Assembly: GCF_017305435.1 (NCBI RefSeq)
Contig: NZ_JAFKIP010000002.1
Span: 124,001 to 188,000 of the forward strand
Direction: 5' to 3'
DNA length: 64,000 nt
From: Microbacterium sp.
GTDB taxonomy: Bacteria; Actinomycetota; Actinomycetes; Actinomycetales; Microbacteriaceae
The position numbers and the translations under genes were made by a program. Below, piece by piece: positions 51,879 to 61,743 of the stretch. Numbering within the stretch: position 1 is the first letter of the stretch; every line of letters starts with the position of its first letter. The notes beneath the pieces are model-generated. The model was given only the letters and a program-made list of their open reading frames with translations. It made no database searches and was not told the DNA's origin.

Positions 51879-53174
51879 GTGCCCTCCGTGAACCCGCCGC
51901 GCGGCATGCGCGACTTCCTCCCCGCCGACAAGGCCCGCCGTGAGCGTGTGCTCGCCGTGATCCGTGAGCGCTATCGTGCGCACGGCTTCGACGAGATCGA
52001 GACCCCCGTCATGGAGGATTACGACCGCCTCCACGCCGGGATCGGCGGCGACAACGAGAAGCTGGCGTTCAACGTCCTCAAGCGCGGGCTGGATGCCGAG
52101 GCCGTCGTCGCTGCGTCCGACGGCCCTGCGCGGCTCGCGGATCTGGGCCTTCGCTACGACCTGACCGTGCCGCTCGCGCGGTTCTATGCGACGCACCGGG
52201 CTCAGCTGCCCACGGTGTTCCGCTCCATCCAGATGGCGCCGGTGTGGCGCGCGGAGCGCCCGCAGAAGGGGCGTTACCGACAGTTCGTGCAATGCGACAT
52301 CGACATCATCGGCGACGCGACGGGGCGCGCCGAGGCAGAGCTCATCGTCGCGACGCTCGACGCGGTCGATGCGCTGGGGCTCGAGGGCGCGACCGTGCGC
52401 ATCAACGACCGCCGTGCGCTCGACTGGATGCTCGGCCGCTTCGGTTTCGGCTCCGACGAGCGCCCGGGCGTGCTCATCACGATCGACAAGCTCGACAAGA
52501 TCGGTCCCGACGGGGTCGTCGCCGAGCTCCGGGAGCGCGGGGCGTCGACGGAGGCCGTCGATGCGTTCGAGGCGTTCCTCCGCCGCCCGCAGACGCTCGA
52601 GCTGCGCGCTTTCGGCGCGGCCGCGATCCGCGCGGCTCTGCCCGACGGCGCGCCCGACGAGATCGTCGACGACCTGGTCGCCCTCGGCGACGCGGTCGGG
52701 GCGGCCCGCGGCGTCCCCACGTCGTCCGCCACGCTGCCGCTCGCCTTCGACCCGTTCCTCGTCCGCGGCATGGGCTACTACACCGGCACGATCTTCGAGC
52801 TCGCCCACCCGAGCGTCGACTACTCGCTCGGCGGCGGAGGCCGCTACGACGGCATGATCGGCCGCTTCCTCGGGCAGGACGTCCCCGCCGTCGGGTTCTC
52901 GATCGGCTTCGAGCGGATCGTCGATCTCATCGAGGAGCGCGCGGATGCCGCGGCATCCGCGATCGTCCTCGTCCACGATCGGGACGTGCCGGTCGCCGAG
53001 CTCGCCGCGGTCAAAGCCGCCCTCGTCGCCGGGGGTTCGCGCGTGCGCCTCGAGCAGCGCACGAAGAACCTCAAGGCCCTGCTCGAGCGCGCTGCCGCCG
53101 ACGGCTACACGGCGTTCGCGACGGTCGCCGCGGGGCAGAGCGCCGCGGATCTCGAGGTCAAGCCGCTCGGCTGA
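51879..53174 (+). CDS. hisS: Histidyl-tRNA synthetase
   Basis: Class II synthetase charging tRNA-His. 431 aa. Motif 1 region near NPPRGMRDFLPADKARRE, motif 2 FRSIQMAPVWRAERPQKGRY, HisA loop LVRGMGYYTGTIFE, motif 3 VGFSIGFERI, then the anticodon-binding domain from about 335. GTG 51879 lies six bases after AATACT (51867-51872), so it is probably leaderless; no riboswitch or T-box is needed to explain the upstream hairpin. Confidence 0.95.
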   Translation: MPSVNPPRGMRDFLPADKARRERVLAVIRERYRAHGFDEIETPVMEDYDRLHAGIGGDNEKLAFNVLKRGLDAEAVVAASDGPARLADLGLRYDLTVPLARFYATHRAQLPTVFRSIQMAPVWRAERPQKGRYRQFVQCDIDIIGDATGRAEAELIVATLDAVDALGLEGATVRINDRRALDWMLGRFGFGSDERPGVLITIDKLDKIGPDGVVAELRERGASTEAVDAFEAFLRRPQTLELRAFGAAAIRAALPDGAPDEIVDDLVALGDAVGAARGVPTSSATLPLAFDPFLVRGMGYYTGTIFELAHPSVDYSLGGGGRYDGMIGRFLGQDVPAVGFSIGFERIVDLIEERADAAASAIVLVHDRDVPVAELAAVKAALVAGGSRVRLEQRTKNLKALLERAAADGYTAFATVAAGQSAADLEVKPLG

Positions 53175-53274
53175 GGGCTGCGCGCGTCGGCGTCGCCGGA
53201 CAAGCCGTTGCCGGCGGATGCCGACATCCGCGTGCCGTCACCCGTCGTTCATCTTCGCGCGGTGAACTCGGTTC

Positions 53275-54621
53275 GTGGCTCGTCACACGATCCCGCGCGC
53301 GCCGGCCCTCGTCGCCGTCGTCGGCGCGGGCGCGCTCGCGATCGGGGGAGCGGCCCGATTCGTCCTCGTCCGTCAGGCCGCCGTCGCCCGCCGCCGGATC
53401 GGCAAGCCCCTCGGCGAGGTCGCCCTCGACGCGGACCGCGTCTGGCGTCCGAAGCGCGGCGGATCGGCGATTCAGCTGCTGATGGTCGGCGATTCGATCG
53501 CGGCAGGTCTGGGTGCCGAGCGCCCGAAGGACGTCCTCGGGGCGCGCATCGCGAAGAGCGTCGGCGGATTCCTCCAGCGGCCGGTCCATCTGCGGACAGC
53601 GGCGCACGTCGGGGCGGAGTCCCAGGACCTCGCGCGTCAGATCGACCGGCTGCCCGTGGCGTATCGCCCCGACGTCGCCGTCGTCATCGTCGGCGGGAAC
53701 GATGTCACGCACCGTGTGCCTGTCGGGGCCGCGGCGGCGCAGCTGGAGGACGCGATCACGCGTCTGCGCGCCCGCGGCGCGGAGGTCGTGGTCGGCACCT
53801 GTCCGGATCTCGGCGCCCTCCGCGCGGTGCCCCAGCCGCTGCGGAGCCTCGGCGCGCAGGCGTCTCGACAGCTCGCCCGTGCGCAGGCGGGAGCGGCGCT
53901 GCGCGCGGGCGCGCGCGTCGTCTCGCTGCGACGCGCCGTCGGTCATCTGTTCGTGGCGAACCCCGACGACATGTTCAGCATCGATCGGTTCCACCCGAGC
54001 GCTCTCGGCTACCGCCGCACCGCCGACGCGCTCGCGCCGGAGGTCGTCGCCGCGCTCGCGGGGGCGATGGTGACGCCCGCGACGACGCCCGCGACTCCGC
54101 CGGCGACACCGCTCGTATCCAGGAGGAATCGACATTCCCCGGCGTCGCCGGTGGCGCGGGCGACCCCGCAGGCGCAGAATGCACCCATGACCCTCCACGT
54201 GCGCACGACCCTCCCCAAGAACGGCCCCGCGACGGCGATCGAGCTGACCGACGCGCAGGTGGAGGAGCTCGGCGGCGGCAAGCGTGCCGCCGTCGTCGTC
54301 CGCATCGGCGCTCGCGAGGCACGGCTGCGGCTCGGCGTCATGGGCGGAAAGAACCTGATCGGCATGTCGAAGGCCGCCCGGGCCGAGCTCGGCGTCGAGA
54401 TCGGCGACACCGTCGAGGCATCCATCGAGGTGGATGCCGCGGAGCGCGAGATCACCGTTCCGGACGACCTCGCCGCCGCTCTCGACGCGGCCGGCGTGCG
54501 TGCGGCGTTCGACGCGCTCGCACCGTCTCGGCGCAAGGAGGTCGTCCGCGGAGTCGCGGAGGCGAAGCAGGCCGCGACCCGCGAGCGCCGCATCGCGGCG
54601 GCGGTCAGCTCGTTGGGGTGA
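53275..54621 (+). CDS. SGNH hydrolase fused to a DUF1905/YdeI-like module
   Basis: 448 aa in one open frame. Residues 1-265: an N-terminal hydrophobic helix (11-32), then an SGNH/GDSL esterase with Ser74 (VGDSIAAGLG), Asn142 (GGND) and Asp237/His240 (DRFHPSALG). Residues 266-303 are a Thr/Pro/Ala/Arg linker. From Met305, THLVR-like DUF1905 sequence (LHVRTTLPKNGPATAIELTD) and a C-terminal OmdA/YdeI helix pair (APSRRKEVVRGVAEAKQAA). Esterases and DUF1905 proteins are normally separate genes. CAGAAT lies six bases before ATG 54187, so the second part may also be made alone. GTG 53275 follows TGAACT by six bases. Confidence 0.8.
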   Translation: MARHTIPRAPALVAVVGAGALAIGGAARFVLVRQAAVARRRIGKPLGEVALDADRVWRPKRGGSAIQLLMVGDSIAAGLGAERPKDVLGARIAKSVGGFLQRPVHLRTAAHVGAESQDLARQIDRLPVAYRPDVAVVIVGGNDVTHRVPVGAAAAQLEDAITRLRARGAEVVVGTCPDLGALRAVPQPLRSLGAQASRQLARAQAGAALRAGARVVSLRRAVGHLFVANPDDMFSIDRFHPSALGYRRTADALAPEVVAALAGAMVTPATTPATPPATPLVSRRNRHSPASPVARATPQAQNAPMTLHVRTTLPKNGPATAIELTDAQVEELGGGKRAAVVVRIGAREARLRLGVMGGKNLIGMSKAARAELGVEIGDTVEASIEVDAAEREITVPDDLAAALDAAGVRAAFDALAPSRRKEVVRGVAEAKQAATRERRIAAAVSSLG

Positions 54622-55090
54622 GGCCCCCGGCATCCGTGACGCGCTTCTTCTCACGCACGTAGACCTCGCGGCGCACGCGCGCCACGACCGCACCCGACGC
54701 GTCGGTGATGTCGGTCTCGAACCACTCGAGCACCTTCGCCCCGCCCCGGGCCCGTTCGCGGATGTCGGCGACCGTCTCACGCGGCACGGCGAAGCGGGCC
54801 GTGAGCACTCCGCGGCCCGGCGTCACGAACTCGATCTCGCCCCGCGTGTCCCACACCACATAGTCGCGGCCGAGTTGATGCATCACGAGCATGAAGAAGT
54901 ACGGGTCGGTCATCGCCGACATCGACCCGCCGAACGCGGTCTTGACGTAGTTGCGCGTCAGCAGATTGACGTGCAGCTCGACCGTCGCCTCCGTCCAATC
55001 GTCCGCGAACCGGCGCACGCGGATGCCGCTGAAGAGGTTCGGAGCCCACAGGCTCATGCCGATCGCGAGGCGCCGGGGGGTCATACGCAT
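54605..55090 (-). CDS. DUF4442 hotdog-fold protein
   Basis: 161 aa, putative thioesterase-like hotdog domain. The conserved N-terminal region is RLAIGMSLWAPNLFSGIRVR; VELHVNLLTRNYVKTAFGGS is the hotdog helix region and VLEWFETDITDASGAVVARV forms the late strands. Substrate unknown. ATG 55090 lies six bases from a CACACT -10-like box (55102-55097, minus strand). The 3' end overlaps the fused hydrolase gene by 17 bases. Confidence 0.85.
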   Translation of the reverse strand: MRMTPRRLAIGMSLWAPNLFSGIRVRRFADDWTEATVELHVNLLTRNYVKTAFGGSMSAMTDPYFFMLVMHQLGRDYVVWDTRGEIEFVTPGRGVLTARFAVPRETVADIRERARGGAKVLEWFETDITDASGAVVARVRREVYVREKKRVTDAGGLTPTS

Positions 55091-55203
55091 CGCGCCAGTG
55101 TGGCGAGTGACCCGCGGGCACGCGAGTCGTTTGTCGGGCATCCACAAGCCGCCGAGTGCATCGGCTGCTCACGAGTGCGCCGGACCTCCACGGTGAATGA
55201 CCA

Positions 55204-55234
55204 GCGTTCTCGGCGCGAATCGGCGTTCTCGACG
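55204..55234. repeat. Short direct repeat in the DUF4442-methyltransferase spacer
   Basis: GCGTTCTCGGCG (55204-55215) and GCGTTCTCGACG (55223-55234), one mismatch, 19 bases apart, in the 202-nt divergent spacer (55091-55292). Possibly an operator; nothing else is evident there. Confidence 0.4.
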
Positions 55235-55261
55235 CTGACGGGTGCGCGCCCGACCGGTTGA

Positions 55262-57426
<2,165 letters not shown>

Positions 57427-57460
57427 ATGATCCGCGCGTCCGCCGCGTAGGCTGGACGGT

Positions 57461-58003
57461 ATGACGAGAGAGGGAGCCGGGCGCCATGCGCCGGCTCCCT
57501 CTTCTCGTGCCGGGGCGCCGGTGGGGGAGGCCGGACCGGCGCGCCGTGTCGACGTGCGGGAGTGGGCCGGCGGCATCCGGTTCACGGCGTTCACCGGGAT
57601 CATGCTGGGACTCGTGGTCCTGGCGGTGTTCGTGCTCGTGCCGTCGGTCGGGGTGTACGTGTCGCAACGCCAGCAGATCGCGGCGCTCGAGCAGTCGGTG
57701 ACGCTGACCTCCGACCAGGTCGCGCAGCTGGAACAGCAGAAGGAGCGCTGGGCCGACCCCGCCTATGTCACGTCGCAGGCGCGTGCCCGGCTGTACTACC
57801 GCTATCCCGGCGAGGTGGTGTACCTCGTGGACGACGACCTGCCGGCCTCATCGCTCCCGCCCGACCAGCTGCCCGTGAGCGACGACGTCACCGAGACACG
57901 CTCGAACTGGATGTCGCAGCTCGTCCGGTCGGTGGCGTGGGCGGGGCTCACGCAGACGACTGTCGGGCCGGGGGAGACCACGGGCGACACTCCGGCAGGC
58001 TGA
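57461..58003 (+). CDS. Septum formation initiator family protein (FtsB/DivIC)
   Basis: 180 aa bitopic division protein. Cytoplasmic N-terminus rich in Ala/Pro/Arg, one transmembrane helix at about 43-66, an extracytosolic coiled coil (RQQIAALEQSVTLTSDQVAQ and following), then the conserved DPAYVTSQARARLYYRYPGE segment. TAGGCT (57448-57453) seven bases before ATG indicates a leaderless transcript. Position after eno and before DUF501 is the conserved actinobacterial order. Confidence 0.92.
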   Translation: MTREGAGRHAPAPSSRAGAPVGEAGPARRVDVREWAGGIRFTAFTGIMLGLVVLAVFVLVPSVGVYVSQRQQIAALEQSVTLTSDQVAQLEQQKERWADPAYVTSQARARLYYRYPGEVVYLVDDDLPASSLPPDQLPVSDDVTETRSNWMSQLVRSVAWAGLTQTTVGPGETTGDTPAG

Positions 58004-58071
58004 CGCGGCATCCGCGTTCCGCGCGCGGTCGACCCAGCCCCTCGTCAGGCGGCCCCGGTACGCTGGATGAC

Positions 58072-58605
58072 GTGCCGCACCCGACTCTCAGCCCCGCGAC
58101 CGACCGCGACCTCGAGGTCATGCGCGAGCAGCTCGGCCGCCCGATGCGCGGCGTCGTCGGGATCGCGGCGCGCTGCGCGTGCGGCAATCCGACCGTCGTC
58201 GCGACCGAGCCGCGGCTCCCGGACGGCACGCCCTTCCCGACGTTCTACTACCTGACGCATCCGGGCGCGACGGCGGCGATGTCGGCGCTCGAGGCGGGGC
58301 AGGTCATGCCCGAGTTCGCGGCGCTGCTGGCGGAGGACACCGCCGTCGCCGAGGCGTATGCCGCCGCCCACAACGCGTACCTCTCCGACCGCGCCGTGTA
58401 CGGCGAGGTCGAGGAGATCGCCGGTATCTCCGCGGGTGGCATGCCGACCCGTGTGAAGTGCCTGCACGCGCTCGCGGGGCACGCGCTCGCGGCCGGTCCC
58501 GGGGTCAATCCCATCGGCGATCTCGCGCTCGCGCGCGGAGACTGGTCGCCCGAGCGGTGCACCTGCGCCGACCCGGGCTCGGATCTGCCGCAGGGGTCTG
58601 CATGA
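58072..58605 (+). CDS. DUF501 family protein
   Basis: 177 aa. Conserved cysteines Cys35 and Cys37 (ARCACGNPTVV), one in RVKCLHALAGHALA and two near the end (ERCTCAD) suggest a metal-bound fold. The LTHP and MPTRVKCLH segments are typical of DUF501, which usually lies between ftsB and an exopolyphosphatase gene; here a subtilase follows instead. Function unknown. GTG 58072 is seven bases after TACGCT (58059-58064). Confidence 0.9.
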   Translation: MPHPTLSPATDRDLEVMREQLGRPMRGVVGIAARCACGNPTVVATEPRLPDGTPFPTFYYLTHPGATAAMSALEAGQVMPEFAALLAEDTAVAEAYAAAHNAYLSDRAVYGEVEEIAGISAGGMPTRVKCLHALAGHALAAGPGVNPIGDLALARGDWSPERCTCADPGSDLPQGSA

Positions 58606-59963
58606 CACAGCGCCGACGAGGGCTCCGCCGCATCGCGCTGACGCTCGTCGTCGGCGCGCTCGTCGCGGGGGTCGGCGCCGCGCCGGCGCCGACCCCCGCG
58701 ACGGCGGGCGCCGTGGGAAGCGTCGCCGCGGCGGGTGTCGGGGCTCCGATGGTCGATCCGACGCCGTCGCCCACGCCCGGAGCAGACCCCGCCCGGGCCG
58801 CCGAGTACTGGCTCGACGAGTACGGAGTGCGCAGCGCCTGGGCCACGACGCGCGGCAAGGGGCAGACGATCGCGATCATCGACACCGGCATCGGGCGTGG
58901 GCCGGTCGAGTTCGCGGGGGCGGTGACGGGCGGCGCGGACTTCTCGGGCGTCGGCGCGTCGGACGGGCGCAAGCCCGTCGGCGCGGTCGACGGCAACCAC
59001 GGCAGCTGGGTCGCGTCACTCGCTGCCGCGCGGGGGACCGGCGCCGACACGGGCATGATCGGGGTGGCACCCGAGGCGAGCCTCTTGTCGATCTCGATCG
59101 GCTTCGGCGCCTCCTCCTCGGTGCCGTTCGTGCAGCAGGTCGCCGATGCGATCCGCTGGGCGGTCGACCACGATGCCGACGTCATCAATCTGTCGTTCAC
59201 GACGAACACCCTCACGTGGGACCCCTCGTGGGACGACGCGTTCCTCTATGCCTTCTCGCACGACGTCGTCGTCGTCGTCGCGGCGGGCAACAAGGGGAGT
59301 GGCACCGACGAGGTCGGCGCTCCCGCGACGATCCCGGGCGTCCTCACCGTCGGCGGGGTCTCGCGCAGCGGCGCGGCGAGCGAAGAGGCATCCACGCAGG
59401 GCATCACGATCGGCATCTCGGCGCCCAGCGAGGAGCTGCTCGGGGTCTCGGCCGACGGGCAGCTCGTGCAGTGGAACGGCACGAGCGGCGCGGCCCCGAT
59501 CGTCGCGGGCATCGCCGCTCTCGTGCGGGCAGCCCATCCCGACATCGACGCCGACAACGTCATCAACCGCATCATCCGCACCGCGCGCCCTGCCGCCGGG
59601 GCGACCGCCGTGCCCGACCCGAAGTACGGCTACGGACTCGTGGATGCCGCGGCCGCCGTCACCGCGGACGTCGCCTCGGTCGATGCCAACCCGATGGGCG
59701 ATCTCGCCGAGTGGATCCGCCTCTACCGCCGAGCCGACGTCGGCCCGGCGCCGCAGCCCACGGCATCTCCGGTCACCCTCCCGGATCTGCCGGCGGCGGA
59801 TCCCGCGCCGGTGACGTCGCCGCTGCCGCCGAACGCGGACACGCTGCGGTACGGGACGGTGCCGCTCGGAGGGGTCACGCTGGCCGCTATACTGGTGGCG
59901 CTCGGCGTCACTGCTGCTGCCCGGCGCATCAGATCGGAGCGCGCACGTCCTCCGAGCCGTTGA
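58602..59963 (+). CDS. Secreted, membrane-anchored S8 serine protease (subtilase)
   Basis: 453 aa. N-terminal signal sequence (about 1-36, RRRGLRRIALTLVVGALVAG), catalytic Asp94 (IIDTGIG), His133 (DGNHGSWVAS), oxyanion Asn230 (AAGN) and Ser295 (NGTSGAAP), a Pro-rich linker and a C-terminal transmembrane helix near 420-440 with a basic tail. The layout is mycosin-like, but no type VII secretion genes are present here. The ATG overlaps the DUF501 stop. The last 25 codons contain several A/T-ending codons and a promoter-like TATACT. Confidence 0.92.
   Translation: MTQRRRGLRRIALTLVVGALVAGVGAAPAPTPATAGAVGSVAAAGVGAPMVDPTPSPTPGADPARAAEYWLDEYGVRSAWATTRGKGQTIAIIDTGIGRGPVEFAGAVTGGADFSGVGASDGRKPVGAVDGNHGSWVASLAAARGTGADTGMIGVAPEASLLSISIGFGASSSVPFVQQVADAIRWAVDHDADVINLSFTTNTLTWDPSWDDAFLYAFSHDVVVVVAAGNKGSGTDEVGAPATIPGVLTVGGVSRSGAASEEASTQGITIGISAPSEELLGVSADGQLVQWNGTSGAAPIVAGIAALVRAAHPDIDADNVINRIIRTARPAAGATAVPDPKYGYGLVDAAAAVTADVASVDANPMGDLAEWIRLYRRADVGPAPQPTASPVTLPDLPAADPAPVTSPLPPNADTLRYGTVPLGGVTLAAILVALGVTAAARRIRSERARPPSR
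59888..59893 (+). promoter_or_regulatory. Candidate internal promoter for ndh
   Basis: TATACT, a perfect -10 consensus, lies within the protease gene and uses the rare ATA isoleucine codon. It would give ndh a leader of about 85 nt that includes AAGGAG. No clear -35. Confidence 0.5.
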
Positions 59964-59983
59964 TTCAAGGAGTTCTTCCACCT

Positions 59984-61537
59984 GTGAGCCACACAGCGTC
60001 CAGCACTGCCGTTCCCGCTGCCGGTCCGGCCGTGCCCAAGATCCTCGTCGTCGGTGGCGGATACGCCGGCTTCTACACCGCATGGAAGCTCGAGAAGCAC
60101 CTGCGCAAGGGCGAGGCCGAGGTCACGGTCGTCGACCCGCTGCCCTACATGACCTACCAGCCGTTCCTGCCCGAGGTCGCCGCCGGCGAGATCGAAGCGC
60201 GGCACGCCGTCGTGGGCCTACGTCGTCACCTCAAGAAGACGCGCGTCATCACGGCGAAGGTGACCGGCATCGACCACGCGAATCGTACGGCGACGATCAC
60301 ACCCGATCAGGGCGAGCCGTGGCAGGAGAGCTACGACCAGATCGTCGTGACGGCCGGCGCCGTGTCGCGCACGTTCCCGATCCCGGGCATCGCCGACAAC
60401 GCGATCGGCCTGAAGACGATCGAGGAGGCCGTCGCCGTCCGCGACCGCATCCTCACGAACTTCGACCGCGCGGCCAATCTCCCGGCCGGGCCCGATCGTG
60501 ATCGCCTGCTGACGGTCGTCGTGGTGGGTGGCGGCTTCGCGGGTATCGAGGTGTTCGCCGAGATGCGCGCCCTCGCCTCCTCGCTCCTGAAGCTCTACCC
60601 GCAGCTGCGCTTCGAGGACACGCATTTCCACCTCGTCGAGGCGATGGGCCGCATCATGCCCGAGGTGTCGCTGAAGACGAGCGAATGGGTGCTGAAGGAC
60701 CTCGCCAAGCGCGGCGCGAACGTGCACCTCGACACGCAGGTCACCGGTGCCGTGGACGGCAACGTGGAGCTGTCGACGGGCGAGGTCATCCCGACCGACC
60801 TCATCGTGTGGACCGCGGGTGTCATGGCGAACCCGACCGTCGTGCGCGGCAGCGACCTGCCCGTCGAAGAGCGCGGTCGCATCCGTGCGCGTGCCGACCT
60901 CCGCGTGGGCTCTGCCGACGATATCGTCGACGGCGCCTGGGCAGCGGGCGACGTGGCGGCGGTTCCGGATCTCACCGGCAAGGGCGTGGGCGGCTACTGC
61001 GTGCCGAACGCTCAGCACGCGGTGCGACAGGCCAAGCTGCTCGCGAAGAACCTCGTGGCCGTGCTGCGCGGCGAGGTTCCGCGCGAGTACATCCATCACA
61101 ACCTGGGTGCGGTGGCAGGTCTCGGTCTCTACAACGGCGTGTTCCAGTCGGGCAACATCGCGCTGAAGGGCTTCGTCGCGTGGTGCGCGCACCGCGGCTA
61201 CCACGGCCTGGCCATGCCGTCGTGGGAGCGCAAGTGGCGCGTGATCGGCGACTGGTGGCACAACTTCTGGCTCGATCGCGACAACGTGTCGCTGCAGACG
61301 GTGCAGAACCCGCGCTACGTCTTCGAGGAGTTCGCCGCGCGTCCGCGCCCGGCGGCCGCTGCTCCGGCTGCCCCCACCGCTCCGGCTGCTCCCGCGATCG
61401 ACCCGAAGTCGGTCGCGGCCGAGAAGTCCGGTGCCGCGCCCGCCGCCGAGCCCGTCGCGGAGGAGACTCCTGCGAAGAAGGCGCCCGCGAAGAAGGCTCC
61501 GGTCAAGAAGGCGCCCGCGAACAGCGCCTCCGCCTGA
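59984..61537 (+). CDS. ndh: Type II NADH:quinone dehydrogenase
   Basis: Single-subunit, non-proton-pumping NADH dehydrogenase attached to the inner face of the membrane. 517 aa. FAD motif ILVVGGGYAGFYTAWKLE, NADH motif VVVVGGGFAGIEVFAEM, quinone/FAD segment AAGDVAAVPDLTGKGVGGYCVPNAQHAVRQ (quoted in part), and the C-terminal membrane-binding region. The last 70 residues form an Ala/Pro/Lys tail with KKAP repeats not normally found in Ndh. GTG 59984 follows AAGGAG by ten bases. Confidence 0.93.
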   Translation: MSHTASSTAVPAAGPAVPKILVVGGGYAGFYTAWKLEKHLRKGEAEVTVVDPLPYMTYQPFLPEVAAGEIEARHAVVGLRRHLKKTRVITAKVTGIDHANRTATITPDQGEPWQESYDQIVVTAGAVSRTFPIPGIADNAIGLKTIEEAVAVRDRILTNFDRAANLPAGPDRDRLLTVVVVGGGFAGIEVFAEMRALASSLLKLYPQLRFEDTHFHLVEAMGRIMPEVSLKTSEWVLKDLAKRGANVHLDTQVTGAVDGNVELSTGEVIPTDLIVWTAGVMANPTVVRGSDLPVEERGRIRARADLRVGSADDIVDGAWAAGDVAAVPDLTGKGVGGYCVPNAQHAVRQAKLLAKNLVAVLRGEVPREYIHHNLGAVAGLGLYNGVFQSGNIALKGFVAWCAHRGYHGLAMPSWERKWRVIGDWWHNFWLDRDNVSLQTVQNPRYVFEEFAARPRPAAAAPAAPTAPAAPAIDPKSVAAEKSGAAPAAEPVAEETPAKKAPAKKAPVKKAPANSASA

Positions 61538-61552
61538 CCGGCGAAGACCGAT

Positions 61553-61588
61553 CGAACCCCCGCCGCGTCGCCGCACGGTGGGGGTTCG
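61553..61588 (+). terminator. Terminator hairpin after ndh
   Basis: CGAACCCCC (61553-61561) and GGGGGTTCG (61580-61588) are perfect arms, with further pairing inside the loop, just before the tRNA-Leu promoter. Confidence 0.8.
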
Positions 61589-61603
61589 TCGCGTCTCGCC
61601 CGG

Positions 61604-61609
61604 TAGCCT
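61604..61609 (+). promoter_or_regulatory. -10 box of tRNA-Leu
   Basis: TAGCCT nine bases before the mature tRNA 5' end. Confidence 0.55.
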
Positions 61610-61618
61610 GGCACGCAG

Positions 61619-61692
61619 GCCCCCGTAGCCCAATGGCAGAGGCAGGCGACTTAAAATCGCTCCAGGTGTGGGTTCGAGTCCCACCGGGGGTA
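61619..61692 (+). tRNA. tRNA-Leu (anticodon TAA) with short variable region
   Basis: 74 nt. Acceptor GCCCCCG/CGGGGGT, D arm with GG in the loop, anticodon stem GGCGA/TCGCT with loop CTTAAAA (anticodon at 61652-61654, UAA), T arm GTGGG-TTCGAGT-CCCAC, discriminator A at 61692, no encoded CCA. Only six bases (CCAGGT) lie between the anticodon and T stems, whereas leucine tRNAs normally carry a long variable arm. Confidence 0.9.
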
Positions 61693-61743
61693 CACAATCG
61701 ACCCCATCCCCGTCCCGCCGTCGGAAAGGCTGTCCCGGACGCC

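Noticed and set aside
58602-59963. Mycosin of a type VII secretion locus
   Set aside because: The protein layout is mycosin-like, but no EccB/C/D/E or WXG100 genes are present in the window.
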